Positions 1-8,768 are shown, numbered from the stretch's first letter. The stretch is DNA of 64,000 nt from Geminocystis herdmanii PCC 6308 (GCF_000332235.1 NZ_CM001775.1:3041770-3105769); one strand, 5' to 3'. A program made the numbers and translations. The notes: generated from the sequence alone by a model not told the origin.

Positions 1-2
1 GT

Positions 3-170
3 GCTTCGATTTCAGATTGCTTTATTGATGACAATAAAAACATTTACTTTGAAAGAGAACATTGTGAATTTATTGATGGAATAGCAATTATAAATTTAAT
101 TAAAGATAAAGCCAAAACATTTTATAATTTAGCTGACATTCAAATTTCTTTGGGAAGAACTAAAAACTAA
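3..170 (+). CDS. C-terminal end of an unidentified protein (5' end outside window)
   Basis: Frame 3 is open from the window edge to a TAA at 168-170, giving 55 codons without a stop. The peptide is acidic and hydrophilic, contains the piece NIYFEREHCEFIDG, and ends LGRTKN. I do not recognise the family. It converges on the next gene and overlaps its end by 4 bp, which fits two real genes meeting tail to tail. With only the tail visible no function is proposed. Confidence 0.5.
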   Translation, partial: ASISDCFIDDNKNIYFEREHCEFIDGIAIINLIKDKAKTFYNLADIQISLGRTKN

Positions 171-646
171 TAAAATTTAACTATTGAATCACTATATCGA
201 ACAGCATCTAGTATTTCTTGCATAGTGAAATAAAGGTAATAAAAAACAGGAGTTTTATTAATATCAATAGTTCCAAAAGGACGCAAATTAGTATCACTAT
301 TGATAGGAGTACATTTTTTGTCAAAAGTGACTCCCCATTTTACTATTTTTTTTAATCTTTTCTCGTTATCTCGCTCCCATAAGCCTAAAAATAACTGTTC
401 ATAAAAATAAGTAATATCTATTGTTTGAAATTCCAAGTCTGTAATGGATTTAGATGTAGTTATAAAACTTTGACTAACTATAATGTTAATATCTAATTTC
501 TTAAAAAATTTATCAGCTTCATTGCTTATATAGTTATTCACAGTCTCTCGATTTTTTTCAGAGTCAAATGAAATCAAAGGCATATATTGGCTATAAAAAT
601 CTGAAGATTCTACAATATAACCACAAAAATTGATACTATTTTTCAT
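167..646 (-). CDS. hypothetical protein, last gene of the kinase/McrBC-like operon
   Basis: This is a 159-aa soluble protein with no signal peptide, membrane segment or motif that I recognise. Its ATG overlaps the stop of the McrC-like gene in an ATGA arrangement (643-646), so translation is probably coupled and the protein probably belongs to that system. It is rich in Phe, Tyr and Ile and contains FEKN-free acidic stretches. It could be an accessory or specificity factor of the restriction-like cassette, but that is inference from position only. Confidence 0.7.
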   Translation of the reverse strand: MKNSINFCGYIVESSDFYSQYMPLISFDSEKNRETVNNYISNEADKFFKKLDINIIVSQSFITTSKSITDLEFQTIDITYFYEQLFLGLWERDNEKRLKKIVKWGVTFDKKCTPINSDTNLRPFGTIDINKTPVFYYLYFTMQEILDAVRYSDSIVKFY

Positions 647-2151
647 AAATTTTCTTCAATGTAAGATTTTTGAATTATACTAAAGTTAGTATGATATATT
701 TTTATTCCTTCTGTTATTTTAATTTCCCCCACCTCAAATAATAAATTATTATTTGTTATATAATATGGAATAAGAAAAGCGTTATCTTCGACAATCATTT
801 TAGGAATTGATTGTAAAGCTAATTCGTAAGTCATTTGTTTGATTAAATCAATTCTATACTTTTTGGCTGTATTACATAAGTTTTTATGACAATTATTTTC
901 ATAAAATTCTATATCTACATATTTATAATCATAAATTTTGATCCGATCTAAATTTTTCAAAACTAAATCAGGTCGCAGAAAACGTCTTAATAATTTTCCT
1001 TGTTTTATAGTGTTTAAATTATTTGTATTGTCTAAAATTTTTAAACTCAAATCATATTCTATACATAATAAATCCTGCCATGTATCTTTGTTATTTGAAG
1101 ATTTAACTGTATAAATCCAAATAAGATTATTTTCATCTTTGTTAGAAAGACAATAGTTTCCTACTCGATTCACATCTAAATCTTTTCTGACTTCATTCCG
1201 ATAGTTTTTTAGACATATATCAGCATCAGCATAAACAATATCTTGAAAACTCTTTTTAAAAAAATATGTATTACACATATCTTCCCACACAAAAGAAAAT
1301 CCTTTTACTCCCCAATATTCTCCATCTTCACTTTGAGGATCTATATCACCATATAAAAATAGTTCTATTGCTTCATATATTTCCCAATAATCATTATCTT
1401 TATAATAAGTATTTTCATCAATAATTTCTAATATTGTTTTGAGAATTTTAATGGTTTCCGCAGATGTTTCTTCACTAAAAATAGATTGATTATCTGTTAG
1501 ATAATTATTTTTAAATTGTTCACCTAAAAAATGAATATCTTTAAGATTATTTTTTATATTTTCTGATACATCTTCTTGTAATTCTTTTATAATTTCACTA
1601 AGAATATAACAAAAAAAGGTAACAATATCAGTACTTTGGTAATGTAAAGTAGGACTGGGTAAATCCATTTTATCAATAAAAATTACATCATCATCTAAAT
1701 AAATTGCCCTATGCAAATATTTGTCAATACAGCTATAGTTAACTTTGTCTGTTCGTCTTTCTTTTTGTAATATTGACTGAATAGCAAGTGGGTCATAAGC
1801 ATTTAAGACTTGTTCAATCATTCTTATTTTACTGTAAATAATACAAGATTCTTCTTGCTCATTAATAAGAGTAACTCCATTTTTTCCTAAAATGGTTTCA
1901 TCTTGATTCTTTTGATATTCTGATTGATTTAATTTAAACTTTTCGTTATTAATATTGTCTTTTTCAAATTTACGAAAAGTTCGATAAAGAGAAAAAAATA
2001 AATTTTTAATACATTCAAAATTATCTTCAGGAAAATCATCAAATCCGAGAGGAAGACAAAATTCAAATTGTCCTGTTAATGTATATCTGCGAATACCTAC
2101 AAAGTTATCTTGATTATTTTTGTTGATAATCAAATTAGAAAAATTAAACAT
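643..2151 (-). CDS. McrC/LlaJI-like restriction component
   Basis: This 502-aa protein follows the McrB-type ATPase with a 1-base TAATG overlap. Near residues 53-66 it has LYRTFRKFEKDN, a pattern I associate with McrC/LlaJI-type proteins that partner McrB-like GTPases. The C-terminal part holds IKIYDYKYVDIEFYEN (about residues 412-427) followed by KMIVEDNAFLIPYY; a D-x(n)-D/E-x-K style nuclease core is plausible but the catalytic residues cannot be assigned by eye. In McrBC-type systems this subunit cuts DNA while the McrB subunit translocates. It is the largest gene of the downstream half of the six-gene operon. Family assignment rests on the neighbour plus weak motifs. Confidence 0.6.
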   Translation of the reverse strand: MFNFSNLIINKNNQDNFVGIRRYTLTGQFEFCLPLGFDDFPEDNFECIKNLFFSLYRTFRKFEKDNINNEKFKLNQSEYQKNQDETILGKNGVTLINEQEESCIIYSKIRMIEQVLNAYDPLAIQSILQKERRTDKVNYSCIDKYLHRAIYLDDDVIFIDKMDLPSPTLHYQSTDIVTFFCYILSEIIKELQEDVSENIKNNLKDIHFLGEQFKNNYLTDNQSIFSEETSAETIKILKTILEIIDENTYYKDNDYWEIYEAIELFLYGDIDPQSEDGEYWGVKGFSFVWEDMCNTYFFKKSFQDIVYADADICLKNYRNEVRKDLDVNRVGNYCLSNKDENNLIWIYTVKSSNNKDTWQDLLCIEYDLSLKILDNTNNLNTIKQGKLLRRFLRPDLVLKNLDRIKIYDYKYVDIEFYENNCHKNLCNTAKKYRIDLIKQMTYELALQSIPKMIVEDNAFLIPYYITNNNLLFEVGEIKITEGIKIYHTNFSIIQKSYIEENL

Positions 2152-3390
2152 TATTTACTTGTTAAAATACTATGACGTATTCTGGAATCTTGCTTAATAT
2201 TTAACTCATACTTAAGCTGTATTTTTTTGAGGAAATTATTATGTTGTCTAGTAAAGTCACCAAAAGTTATTAAATCTTCAGAATCAATATCTAATAAACG
2301 TATTAAAGGTTTTTTGTCCCTATTAAAGACACTATCCCATAAAAAAAACATTAATTTATTTCTTATTAACTCTGAAGAAATAGGGCGTTCTTTTATAAAA
2401 AAATACCCTATTTGCTTATCTTCGATGCCTCTGATAGATTGATGATGATCCTTAATAAATTGATTTATTCCTTTAACTAATTCTTTCCATTCTAGTTCTG
2501 TTAAATAGCCATATTCATCGTCATTAGCACTTCCATATTTAGGTTTTGGCATTTGACAGTCATCATTCCAATCAATAAATTCCCAATCCCATCTTCTTTT
2601 AAAGGCACTATCCATAAAATAAATAGAGTTGTCTGAAGTATTCATGGTTGCTAGTATTGACAAGTTAGGAGGGATTTTGATAATTCTTTCAACAAGATTA
2701 AATTGAAGAAAGTTGATTTTTTTTTGCAGACTCTCAAGGTTTTTGACGGCTTCTGAAGTATAGGGTGGCAAATGATACCCTTCTAAATTACCTTTATTGT
2801 CATAGGATAATTTAACCCCAATTAATTCTAATAACGTTAAAAACTCAATTTCGGTAATATTAAGTTCATAGCTAGACCAACCATCTTTATCTCTATCTAA
2901 AAGTTGAAATACAGTGCCAAATATGGCAGAAGAATTACCTCTATTTATCTCATCTATTACCAATACAACATTTTTTATATCTGAGAGCTTTTCCCCGTGT
3001 TTATTATGAGCTTCCAAAAAATTTTTATAAGCTCTTGACAATGCTTTTAGGAAATGACCTTCATAATATCTATATTCAACCTTATCACCTCGTGTAAGGG
3101 GAACAAGTTTACCCATAAAATCACCATAAGTATATTCAGGATGAAATACTGTTTTGATTATATTTTCTGGGGTTTCGCTTTTTTGAATATTTAATTCTTT
3201 AGGAATAATCAGATTATCTATACTCATCAAGGTTATAATCTGATGTTGCAAAATGTATAGTTGCCTCTTGCCTACTTGCCTTTTGCCTACCTTCACCAAA
3301 CTCAAATTATGCCCTCGCCAAGTATATTTTGTAACTTTTGCCAGTGCCTGGACTTCCAAAGAGAATTTTTTGAATTGGGCTTTTGTTCAT
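2151..3390 (-). pseudogene. McrB-like AAA+ GTPase, split by a short palindromic insertion
   Basis: McrB subunits are GTP-dependent translocases of modified-DNA restriction systems. A first fragment starts at ATG 3390 and reads MNKSPIQKILFGSPGTGKSYKI, carrying the Walker A motif GSPGTGKS, then hits a stop at 3307-3309. The rest is open in another frame from a TTG at 3359 to 2151 and carries VFHPEYTYGDFMGKL, the Walker B VLVIDEINRGN, ILATMNTSDNS and FKRRWDWEF, all typical of the family. Removing 3219-3324 (106 nt, 1 mod 3) joins the two frames as GKSYKI-DNLIIP. The gene therefore appears inactivated after the Walker A motif unless the insert is bypassed. The intact remainder of the operon suggests recent damage. 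Confidence 0.75.
3219..3326. mobile_element. small palindromic MITE-like insertion in the mcrB-like gene
   Basis: The element begins TATACT and ends AGTATA. Its first and last ~30 bases form an imperfect inverted repeat: TATACTCATCAAGGTTATAA at one end against TATACTTGGCGAGGGCATAA on the other strand. The middle holds TTGCC(T/C)-rich heptamer-like sequence. It lies exactly where the Walker A fragment loses frame. Part of the same end sequence recurs at 9036-9076, so this is a dispersed family. No transposase is encoded. Confidence 0.6.
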
Positions 3391-3448
3391 TTTTGACTTT
3401 TGATAAATAACAAAAAATAATACTATAAAATACTAAAATAAAGAAAAA

Positions 3449-5170
3449 TTAATGCTCCAACGCTTTTAAACGTAATTCAGCTTCGTTCATAACTTTTTCC
3501 AAATTTGATAGTATTTCACCATCATAATTTTCAAGAATTTTAGTAGATAGAGCAATTTGGGCTTTATCTTCATTTATATCATCAATAACTGCCTTGACTT
3601 CTAATCCTTGTTTAAATATTAGGTTTAAATCTTTTATATAATCGTTACTAACGTTTGTTATATGAAGTAATCCAGTTGTTTGTTTTCCAATATCAATGAA
3701 AACACCATAAGGTTTAATTCCAGCCACTTTCCCTGTTACTAACTGACCTTTCTGGAGTTTACTAAATTCTTCTAATTTTTTAAAATTAGCGACTGCCTGA
3801 CGGTGAGAAAGAATAATATCTCCACATTCTCCTAGCTCAATTATATTAGCGATTAACTTCTTATACAATAAATCTTCCAAATTTTGTTTTTGATTCTTCA
3901 ACAAGTGTGATCCAGGAATAAATCCCCGCTCATTTTGTATTTCCACTAGAATACCGCCCCTATTATAACCACATACATTGACCATAATAGTTTGGTTTCT
4001 TTGTTTAATAGTTTTTAACCAATTCCAAACTTGATCTTCCTTAATAATAAACTCATCACTTCCACAGCTATTACATAAAGTTGATTCTTCCAGAGATAAA
4101 AACTCCCCTTCGTGGTCACAGTTTTGGCATTTATACCAAAAATTGACTCCTACTGAGGATCTGCGGAATTTTGTTCTAATTGTTGGTCTTCCTTTATTTG
4201 GAGAATAGCGAGACTTAATATCCAGTAGTGTTTGATGAACTTCTTGGGCGTAAGGACGATGTTCAGGCACATCATGCAACATATTTTTAATTAGTTCATG
4301 TATTTCCTTATCTTCTTGAGAGCGCAGACTTGCACTTATTTTTAATCTTGACTCTTGTTTTATGTCTTTCTGCTGATTAGGAATAGATATTTTTTTCTTG
4401 TCCAAAATTGCCTCATAAACATAATTATATTGATGGGGAAATAAAGGTAATTGTCCTGTCCAATATTGACAAAAAATCAGTCCTAGAGAAAATATATCTG
4501 ATTTTTCATTTGGAACTTCGGTTTCTCCATTACTGATTATATATTTTGCTACTTCAGGAGAATAATATATTTGATCTCCCATTAAAAAAGAAGGGTCAAT
4601 AATATCATCCCTAAGTACACTACTATCAAAATCAATAATTTTCGCTATATGTGCGTCATTGTGTTTCTGTATTAAAATGTTATCAGGTTTTAAATCAAAG
4701 TGAATAATATCTCTTAAATGTAATATTTTAAGAGCAAAAGAAGCTGTAGTCATAACTAACAGTTTACTTTGTATATCTAAAGTATGAATTTGTGATGATA
4801 AAGAACTTGTGTCAACTTTTTGACATATTTTGAAATAGTGTTCCCCATATTCATCACCATATCTAAAAAAGTCTTCAGTTTTTACTACTAAACCGCTAGT
4901 ACCAACTACTGAAAGTGCATCTTGGATAGCTTTATGTCTTTCTTCAAAACGATAGCATTCTTCTCTTCTTTTTTGTTTTCTGCCTTCACTACCCGATGCT
5001 AAATCCGTAGGGAAAACAGGTTTTAAAAATTCTTTAATAAAATATTCGGTTTCATCATCGTTTTCTTCATTAACGACAAAACCCCATTGACAAGTACCTC
5101 CTCCAGCACTACTAAAATCACGGGTAATTCTATATTTGTTAGCAATAATATCACCTGTTTTATAAGACAT
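3449..5170 (-). CDS. Ser/Thr protein kinase fused to zinc ribbon and two S1 RNA-binding domains
   Basis: The N-terminal half (1-320) is a eukaryotic-type protein kinase: a Gly-rich loop SSAGGGTCQWG (20-30), an invariant-type Lys in YFIKEF (46), catalytic loop HFDLKPDN (157-164) and DFD in place of DFG (180-182). A four-Cys zinc ribbon follows (C348, C351, C366, C369). Residues ~392-456 and ~472-543 are two S1/OB domains; the second contains GKVAGIKPYGVFIDIG and looks taken from ribosomal protein S1, as does the tail. It lies 11 bp after the PP2C gene and should phosphorylate a partner in the same operon. The S1 part implies RNA or ribosome contact. Kinase call is firm; the role is inferred from the vWA/PP2C/kinase triad. 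Confidence 0.9.
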   Translation of the reverse strand: MSYKTGDIIANKYRITRDFSSAGGGTCQWGFVVNEENDDETEYFIKEFLKPVFPTDLASGSEGRKQKRREECYRFEERHKAIQDALSVVGTSGLVVKTEDFFRYGDEYGEHYFKICQKVDTSSLSSQIHTLDIQSKLLVMTTASFALKILHLRDIIHFDLKPDNILIQKHNDAHIAKIIDFDSSVLRDDIIDPSFLMGDQIYYSPEVAKYIISNGETEVPNEKSDIFSLGLIFCQYWTGQLPLFPHQYNYVYEAILDKKKISIPNQQKDIKQESRLKISASLRSQEDKEIHELIKNMLHDVPEHRPYAQEVHQTLLDIKSRYSPNKGRPTIRTKFRRSSVGVNFWYKCQNCDHEGEFLSLEESTLCNSCGSDEFIIKEDQVWNWLKTIKQRNQTIMVNVCGYNRGGILVEIQNERGFIPGSHLLKNQKQNLEDLLYKKLIANIIELGECGDIILSHRQAVANFKKLEEFSKLQKGQLVTGKVAGIKPYGVFIDIGKQTTGLLHITNVSNDYIKDLNLIFKQGLEVKAVIDDINEDKAQIALSTKILENYDGEILSNLEKVMNEAELRLKALEH

Positions 5171-5181
5171 TTATTCGCTCC

Positions 5182-6366
5182 TCAATCTAATTTTGCACTT
5201 GTTGAATATTGAAAATTTTTACCACATCCTTTACATTTATATTTTTGTTCTCCAGATTTTGTTTTACCTTTTCTAGTGATCTTCCTTGATTGTTTTATTT
5301 CCTCTTTACTAAAGTCCTCAATTTCACCACATTTAGGACACTTAATAACATTATTTTTACTATCAACATTGTTTACTTCTTGAATATTTTGAAATATTTT
5401 TTCTTGTTTTTTTTCAGTTAAATATTCTTCATAATTTTTTTTATATTCTTTCCAGAATTGGATTAACTCATTATTATTTTGTGAGTTATCTTTATAAAAG
5501 TTAGCTATTAAAAAATCTCTACGGTGGATATATTCAGATTTTATTTTGTTAAAATCTTGCCATTGGTATCCTAAAGGGTATATTATCAACGAAATATCAT
5601 CTTGTTTTTGCTCATCATATTTTTTTGTTAAAAGTGTTTCCCAATCTTGTAGAGATTCACAATCTGTTAATGTATCAAGTATTAATTTTTCAAAATCCCA
5701 AGGAGTATTCAAATATTGAAAACAACCATCTGTACAAATAATTAACATTCCCTTTTCTTTAAAAGTTTGTTGTTTAAAGTTAATTGTCCAATCTGGTTGA
5801 GTATTCGCTGTTAAATATTTTGACATAGGCGAATCTTTATAAATTAAATCAAATGCGTCTTGTTCTTCTGTAAGATCATCTTTTGTAAGTTGTTGCAATC
5901 CAATGTTAGGACTAAGGAAATAAATTCGAGAATCTCCTATCCAAGATAAATTTATACAAAAAATATCTTGGTTTAAAGTTGTTCTAGGGAAATTAGCGAT
6001 CGCTATTGTTGTGCATAACTTGTGACTTAAAGATCCTTTTATCCTTGATTTTATTTTTTCTCTAGCATTTTCCTCCAATATTTGACAGATATTTTGTTGG
6101 ATAAAAATTGCTTTTTCTTGTGTTAATTCAGAATTTAATTCTGCTAATTTTTCTCTGGCTATCTCACAGGCTAAATTAGAAGCAATTTGTCCACCTGTTT
6201 TACCATCAAAACCTGCTGATTTTCCACCTAAACCATCTAATACCCCTAAACTAATAATTTCCTGATCAATAAAGAAATGTGTATCTTCTCCCTTGTTATC
6301 AGCAATTTCTAAATGGACAATTAAGGGGATATTATCAGTTTTATTTTCTTTTTTTTGCTCATACAT
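5182..6366 (-). CDS. PP2C-family protein phosphatase with C-terminal zinc ribbon
   Basis: The 394-aa product has PP2C landmarks: an acidic pair in KGEDTHFF (~26-32), LDGLGGKSAG (~43-52), IICTDGCFQYL and QDDISLIIYPLG, whose Asp residues bind the catalytic metals. It should remove phosphate from the neighbouring kinase's targets. A linker with a coiled, Lys/Glu-rich stretch leads to a C-terminal zinc ribbon (C343, C346, C378, C381) with basic GKTKSGEQKYKCKGCGKNF, resembling the zinc ribbon of IS1-type InsA proteins. It is the middle gene of the vWA-phosphatase-kinase triad, 11 bp before the kinase. The ribbon suggests nucleic-acid binding, which is inference. Confidence 0.88.
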   Translation of the reverse strand: MYEQKKENKTDNIPLIVHLEIADNKGEDTHFFIDQEIISLGVLDGLGGKSAGFDGKTGGQIASNLACEIAREKLAELNSELTQEKAIFIQQNICQILEENAREKIKSRIKGSLSHKLCTTIAIANFPRTTLNQDIFCINLSWIGDSRIYFLSPNIGLQQLTKDDLTEEQDAFDLIYKDSPMSKYLTANTQPDWTINFKQQTFKEKGMLIICTDGCFQYLNTPWDFEKLILDTLTDCESLQDWETLLTKKYDEQKQDDISLIIYPLGYQWQDFNKIKSEYIHRRDFLIANFYKDNSQNNNELIQFWKEYKKNYEEYLTEKKQEKIFQNIQEVNNVDSKNNVIKCPKCGEIEDFSKEEIKQSRKITRKGKTKSGEQKYKCKGCGKNFQYSTSAKLD

Positions 6367-6396
6367 AATTAATTTTGGTGATTATTAGCGAACACT

Positions 6397-7083
6397 TTAA
6401 ATACTATTAGCAATGGCATCAAGTATTTCTGCCATTTCATATTCTTCCATACCTTGACCTGCTTCCGAAGGTAACTGAATCGTATTATCCCAACTACTAG
6501 CAATCTGTATCCAAGGATAGCTATCTGGGGTAAAAAGTAGTAATCTTTTAGAGTTATTAGACATATCATCCCACATATCTGCTAATTCATCTAAAGTGTT
6601 GGGCATATCATCAGGATAAAAACTCGGTTTTGGGCTTTTTTCTAATGGATGACAACTAGCGTCTGTCCAAACAAGCACAATATGACGTTGTTTTTGAAAA
6701 TCTAGTGTTTTTTCCCAATCGGAATTAATCGCTAATGCCAATGCTTCTAAACCGTTTTCTGGCTCATCTCCTCCACCACCAGCACCAATTAAAGAGACGA
6801 ATTGAGCAAATTCAGGTGCTTCAGTTCTCAAATTAAAAAATTCAGAAGATATCATTGTCATTTCTTCTGGATCGCAGTAATAATCACGAAAAACAATAAC
6901 TTTTGCTCTTAACTGATCGATTGTCTTTTGTTTTTCTTTCATTTTGTCTTCTAACTTTTCGTAAAAAGTCATCGCAGTTGATTTCACTTCTTCTATTAAA
7001 TGTCCCATAGAACCTGTTGCATCAATACACATAACTAAATCTACTGCGTATTTAACTCCTGAAAGACCTAAAGTTGATGTCAT
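6397..7083 (-). CDS. vWA-domain protein, TerY-like
   Basis: This 228-aa protein is almost entirely one von Willebrand A domain with a MIDAS motif DATGSMG at residues 21-27, so it probably binds a divalent metal and a protein partner. It has no signal peptide and is likely cytosolic. An AGAAGG ribosome site precedes the ATG. As first gene of the operon, followed by a PP2C phosphatase and a kinase, it matches the TerY-P triad described for tellurite-resistance-related stress systems, in which a TerY-type vWA protein is the scaffold or substrate. The triad assignment is by gene order and domain type. Confidence 0.85.
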   Translation of the reverse strand: MTSTLGLSGVKYAVDLVMCIDATGSMGHLIEEVKSTAMTFYEKLEDKMKEKQKTIDQLRAKVIVFRDYYCDPEEMTMISSEFFNLRTEAPEFAQFVSLIGAGGGGDEPENGLEALALAINSDWEKTLDFQKQRHIVLVWTDASCHPLEKSPKPSFYPDDMPNTLDELADMWDDMSNNSKRLLLFTPDSYPWIQIASSWDNTIQLPSEAGQGMEEYEMAEILDAIANSI

Positions 7084-7216
7084 AAAATTTCCTTCTACTT
7101 AATTGTAAAGTCCATTACTTAATAGCATACCGATAATTGGAGTAAAAATTAAGTATTTAAGTGCGAATGAGAAAAATACTATTAGAACATTGATCTTTAG
7201 TACATATTTCGATAAG

Positions 7217-7441
7217 TTAGTCATTAAGAATATCTGCTAAAATCTCAGGAGTTAAGCCTCTGGATATAGTTCGCTCAAGTGTTTTCGTTCATTATTTTAG
7301 CTCAAAATCAATCTTATCTTTGCCATCAAAATAGGGAGATTCGATCGAACTTAGACGTTGTTTTTCTTTTTCGGTAGCGGATTGATAGGCTTTCGCTACT
7401 TGAGGAGTAACGGAAATTTTAATTACTTCTGTGGTGTACAT
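7217..7441 (-). pseudogene. remnant of a small antitoxin-like protein
   Basis: From ATG 7441 the frame reads MYTTEVIKISVTPQVAKAYQ and continues to a TAA at 7292-7294, immediately followed by TGA. The same frame then resumes with ISRGLTPEILADILND and stops at 7217. Beginning and end match a common cyanobacterial small antitoxin-like family (ETIKI-VTPEIAKAYQ at the start, RGLTPEIL at the end), but the middle is short and interrupted by two stops. No toxin gene adjoins it. A second, shorter remnant of the same tail lies at 8884-8940. Confidence 0.55.
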
Positions 7442-7601
7442 AAACTTTTGATGTTGACAGACTAAGATTCATGGTAGCAAAAATATAAAAATATTACTAA
7501 ATAAAAGCTAAAAAGATGAGATTAGGTTAGTCTGTCGTTACGACTTTAGCCGTTATTTAGGGAGGCTCGATCGAACTTATAATAAAAGATAATATTAACA
7601 A

Positions 7602-7863
7602 TTATTCATAATGAGTCCACATCATTAATATTTTTACTCTTTTTTTCTCATTATCTACCTCATAAACTAAACGATGTTGAAGATTGATTCTTCTTGAGTA
7701 CATTCCTTCTAAATCTCCTGTTAATTTTTCGTAAGAAGGTGGATTTTTATATGGATTAACTTTCAATATGCCTATCAGTTTTTCTACTTTATTTTTTAAG
7801 CCAGAATTATTAATTTTTTTTAGCATCTTTTAACGCTCTTTTTGTTAAAGATATATTCCACAT
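7602..7863 (-). pseudogene. YoeB/Txe-family toxin, frameshifted in an A8 run
   Basis: YoeB toxins are ribosome-dependent mRNA interferases. An ATG at 7863 overlaps the antitoxin stop (TAATG) and reads MWNISLTKRALKDAKK, then meets a stop right after a run of eight A. With seven A the frame would continue into KKINNSGLKNKVEK and the rest of a typical YoeB (SRRINLQHRLVYEV, ending MWTHYE). The downstream 74 codons are intact from an internal ATG at 7826. The toxin is thus either inactive, or made at low level by slippage on the A tract. The two halves join perfectly by removing one A, so a sequencing error is also possible. Confidence 0.75.
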
Positions 7864-8129
7864 TACCAGTCTAATTTATCTATAGGTAAACATTCTTCCC
7901 ACGGAGTATTTTTCCCTTCAATTAAGTCATCTTTAACAGTGGGAATCGAGATTAAATATAAAGTTTCTTGAATAGATTTCCATTCTTCTAAAGATATTAA
8001 AACAGCCTGTTTATTATTATCAACAGTAATAATTGTCGCCTCCTTAGACTGATTGACTTCCTCAATTAAATTAGAAAGAGTAGAGTTTTTTTCTTGAACA
8101 ATAATACTTTTAGTTTTCGTTACTGTCAT
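7863..8129 (-). CDS. YefM/Phd-family antitoxin
   Basis: The antitoxin binds and neutralises the YoeB-type toxin and represses their shared promoter. I place the start at ATG 8129 (MTVTKTKSIIVQEKN), giving 88 aa; an upstream extension of 13 codons has a poor sequence for this family. LSNLIEEVNQSKEATIITVDNNKQAVLISLEEWKSI spans two short lines of the Phd/YefM fold, namely the DNA-binding N-domain; the acidic tail ending DKLDW would wrap the toxin. The stop overlaps the toxin start by one base. Confidence 0.82.
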   Translation of the reverse strand: MTVTKTKSIIVQEKNSTLSNLIEEVNQSKEATIITVDNNKQAVLISLEEWKSIQETLYLISIPTVKDDLIEGKNTPWEECLPIDKLDW

Positions 8130-8207
8130 CGATATATAATTATTATAAATTTTATAGACTATTTTCACTCTAGCATATTGTATTTATATTTTTTATAATT
8201 TATTTAA

Positions 8208-8357
8208 TCTTACAAATATTCAAAACAAAAAAGGACAAGTCAAGGTATAGTAGAAGAAATTAATCAAAAAATTAAATTGATTAAGAGAAGAGCTTATGGC
8301 ATGACAAATTTTGAGAATTTTCAGCGAAGAATCTTATTAAATTGGTCAGTAATTTAA
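8208..8357 (+). pseudogene. C-terminal remnant of an ISL3-type transposase
   Basis: A 49-codon open stretch contains GIVEEINQKIKLIKRRAY followed by GMTNFENFQRRILLNW, a hallmark of the C-terminus of ISL3-family transposases. The stop TAA is at 8355-8357. Nothing upstream encodes the rest, so only the tail of an insertion sequence persists. It overlaps the end of the cold-shock-like gene by 12 bp on the other strand, suggesting that the IS cut that gene off. Confidence 0.65.
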
Positions 8358-8768
8358 CAATCTATCATAACTACTGTAGAAGAGCCATAATAAAATATCC
8401 TCAGAGTTAATATTATCTTGCTGATTCTCTATTAAATCATTACTTGAAATTCTAACATCTGGGCGATTTTCACACTGTGCGTATCCTCTCCCTTCTTTAA
8501 ACCATTCAACAACACCTAATAATTCATGCAATTTTAGATTAACGGCTCTTTTTCTTCCTTGTCTATCTTCTCTAATTTCAAATTCAACATAAACGCCCTC
8601 ACCGTTTCTTCCTTCTATTACCTACTGTAACTCTTGGATAATATCAGTACGATTAACGAAAATATTTTCTTCTAAATTACTGTTTGTTGGTTGAATAAAA
8701 CCATAATTATTTGGTTTATTTGTCTTTGTATTTAATCCACCAAACCATTTAATTCTTCCAATAGGCAT
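8346..8768 (-). pseudogene. cold-shock-like protein with internal amber and lost 3' end
   Basis: From ATG 8768 the frame gives MPIGRIKWFGG then NNYGFIQP and NIFVNRTDI, which fits a cold-shock nucleic-acid-binding fold. An in-frame TAG occurs at 8622-8624 (codon 49). The frame then continues uninterrupted with EGVYVEFEI, KRAVNLKLHELL and a second CSD-like start GVVEWFKEGRGYAQ. It ends inside the ISL3 remnant. The point nonsense codon and the truncated end both say pseudogene. Only the second half (from 8531) is open as a separate ORF. Confidence 0.65.

Noticed and set aside
6369..6569. 66-codon open frame inside the vWA gene region
   Set aside because: Out-of-frame shadow of the vWA gene with no ribosome site or family pattern.
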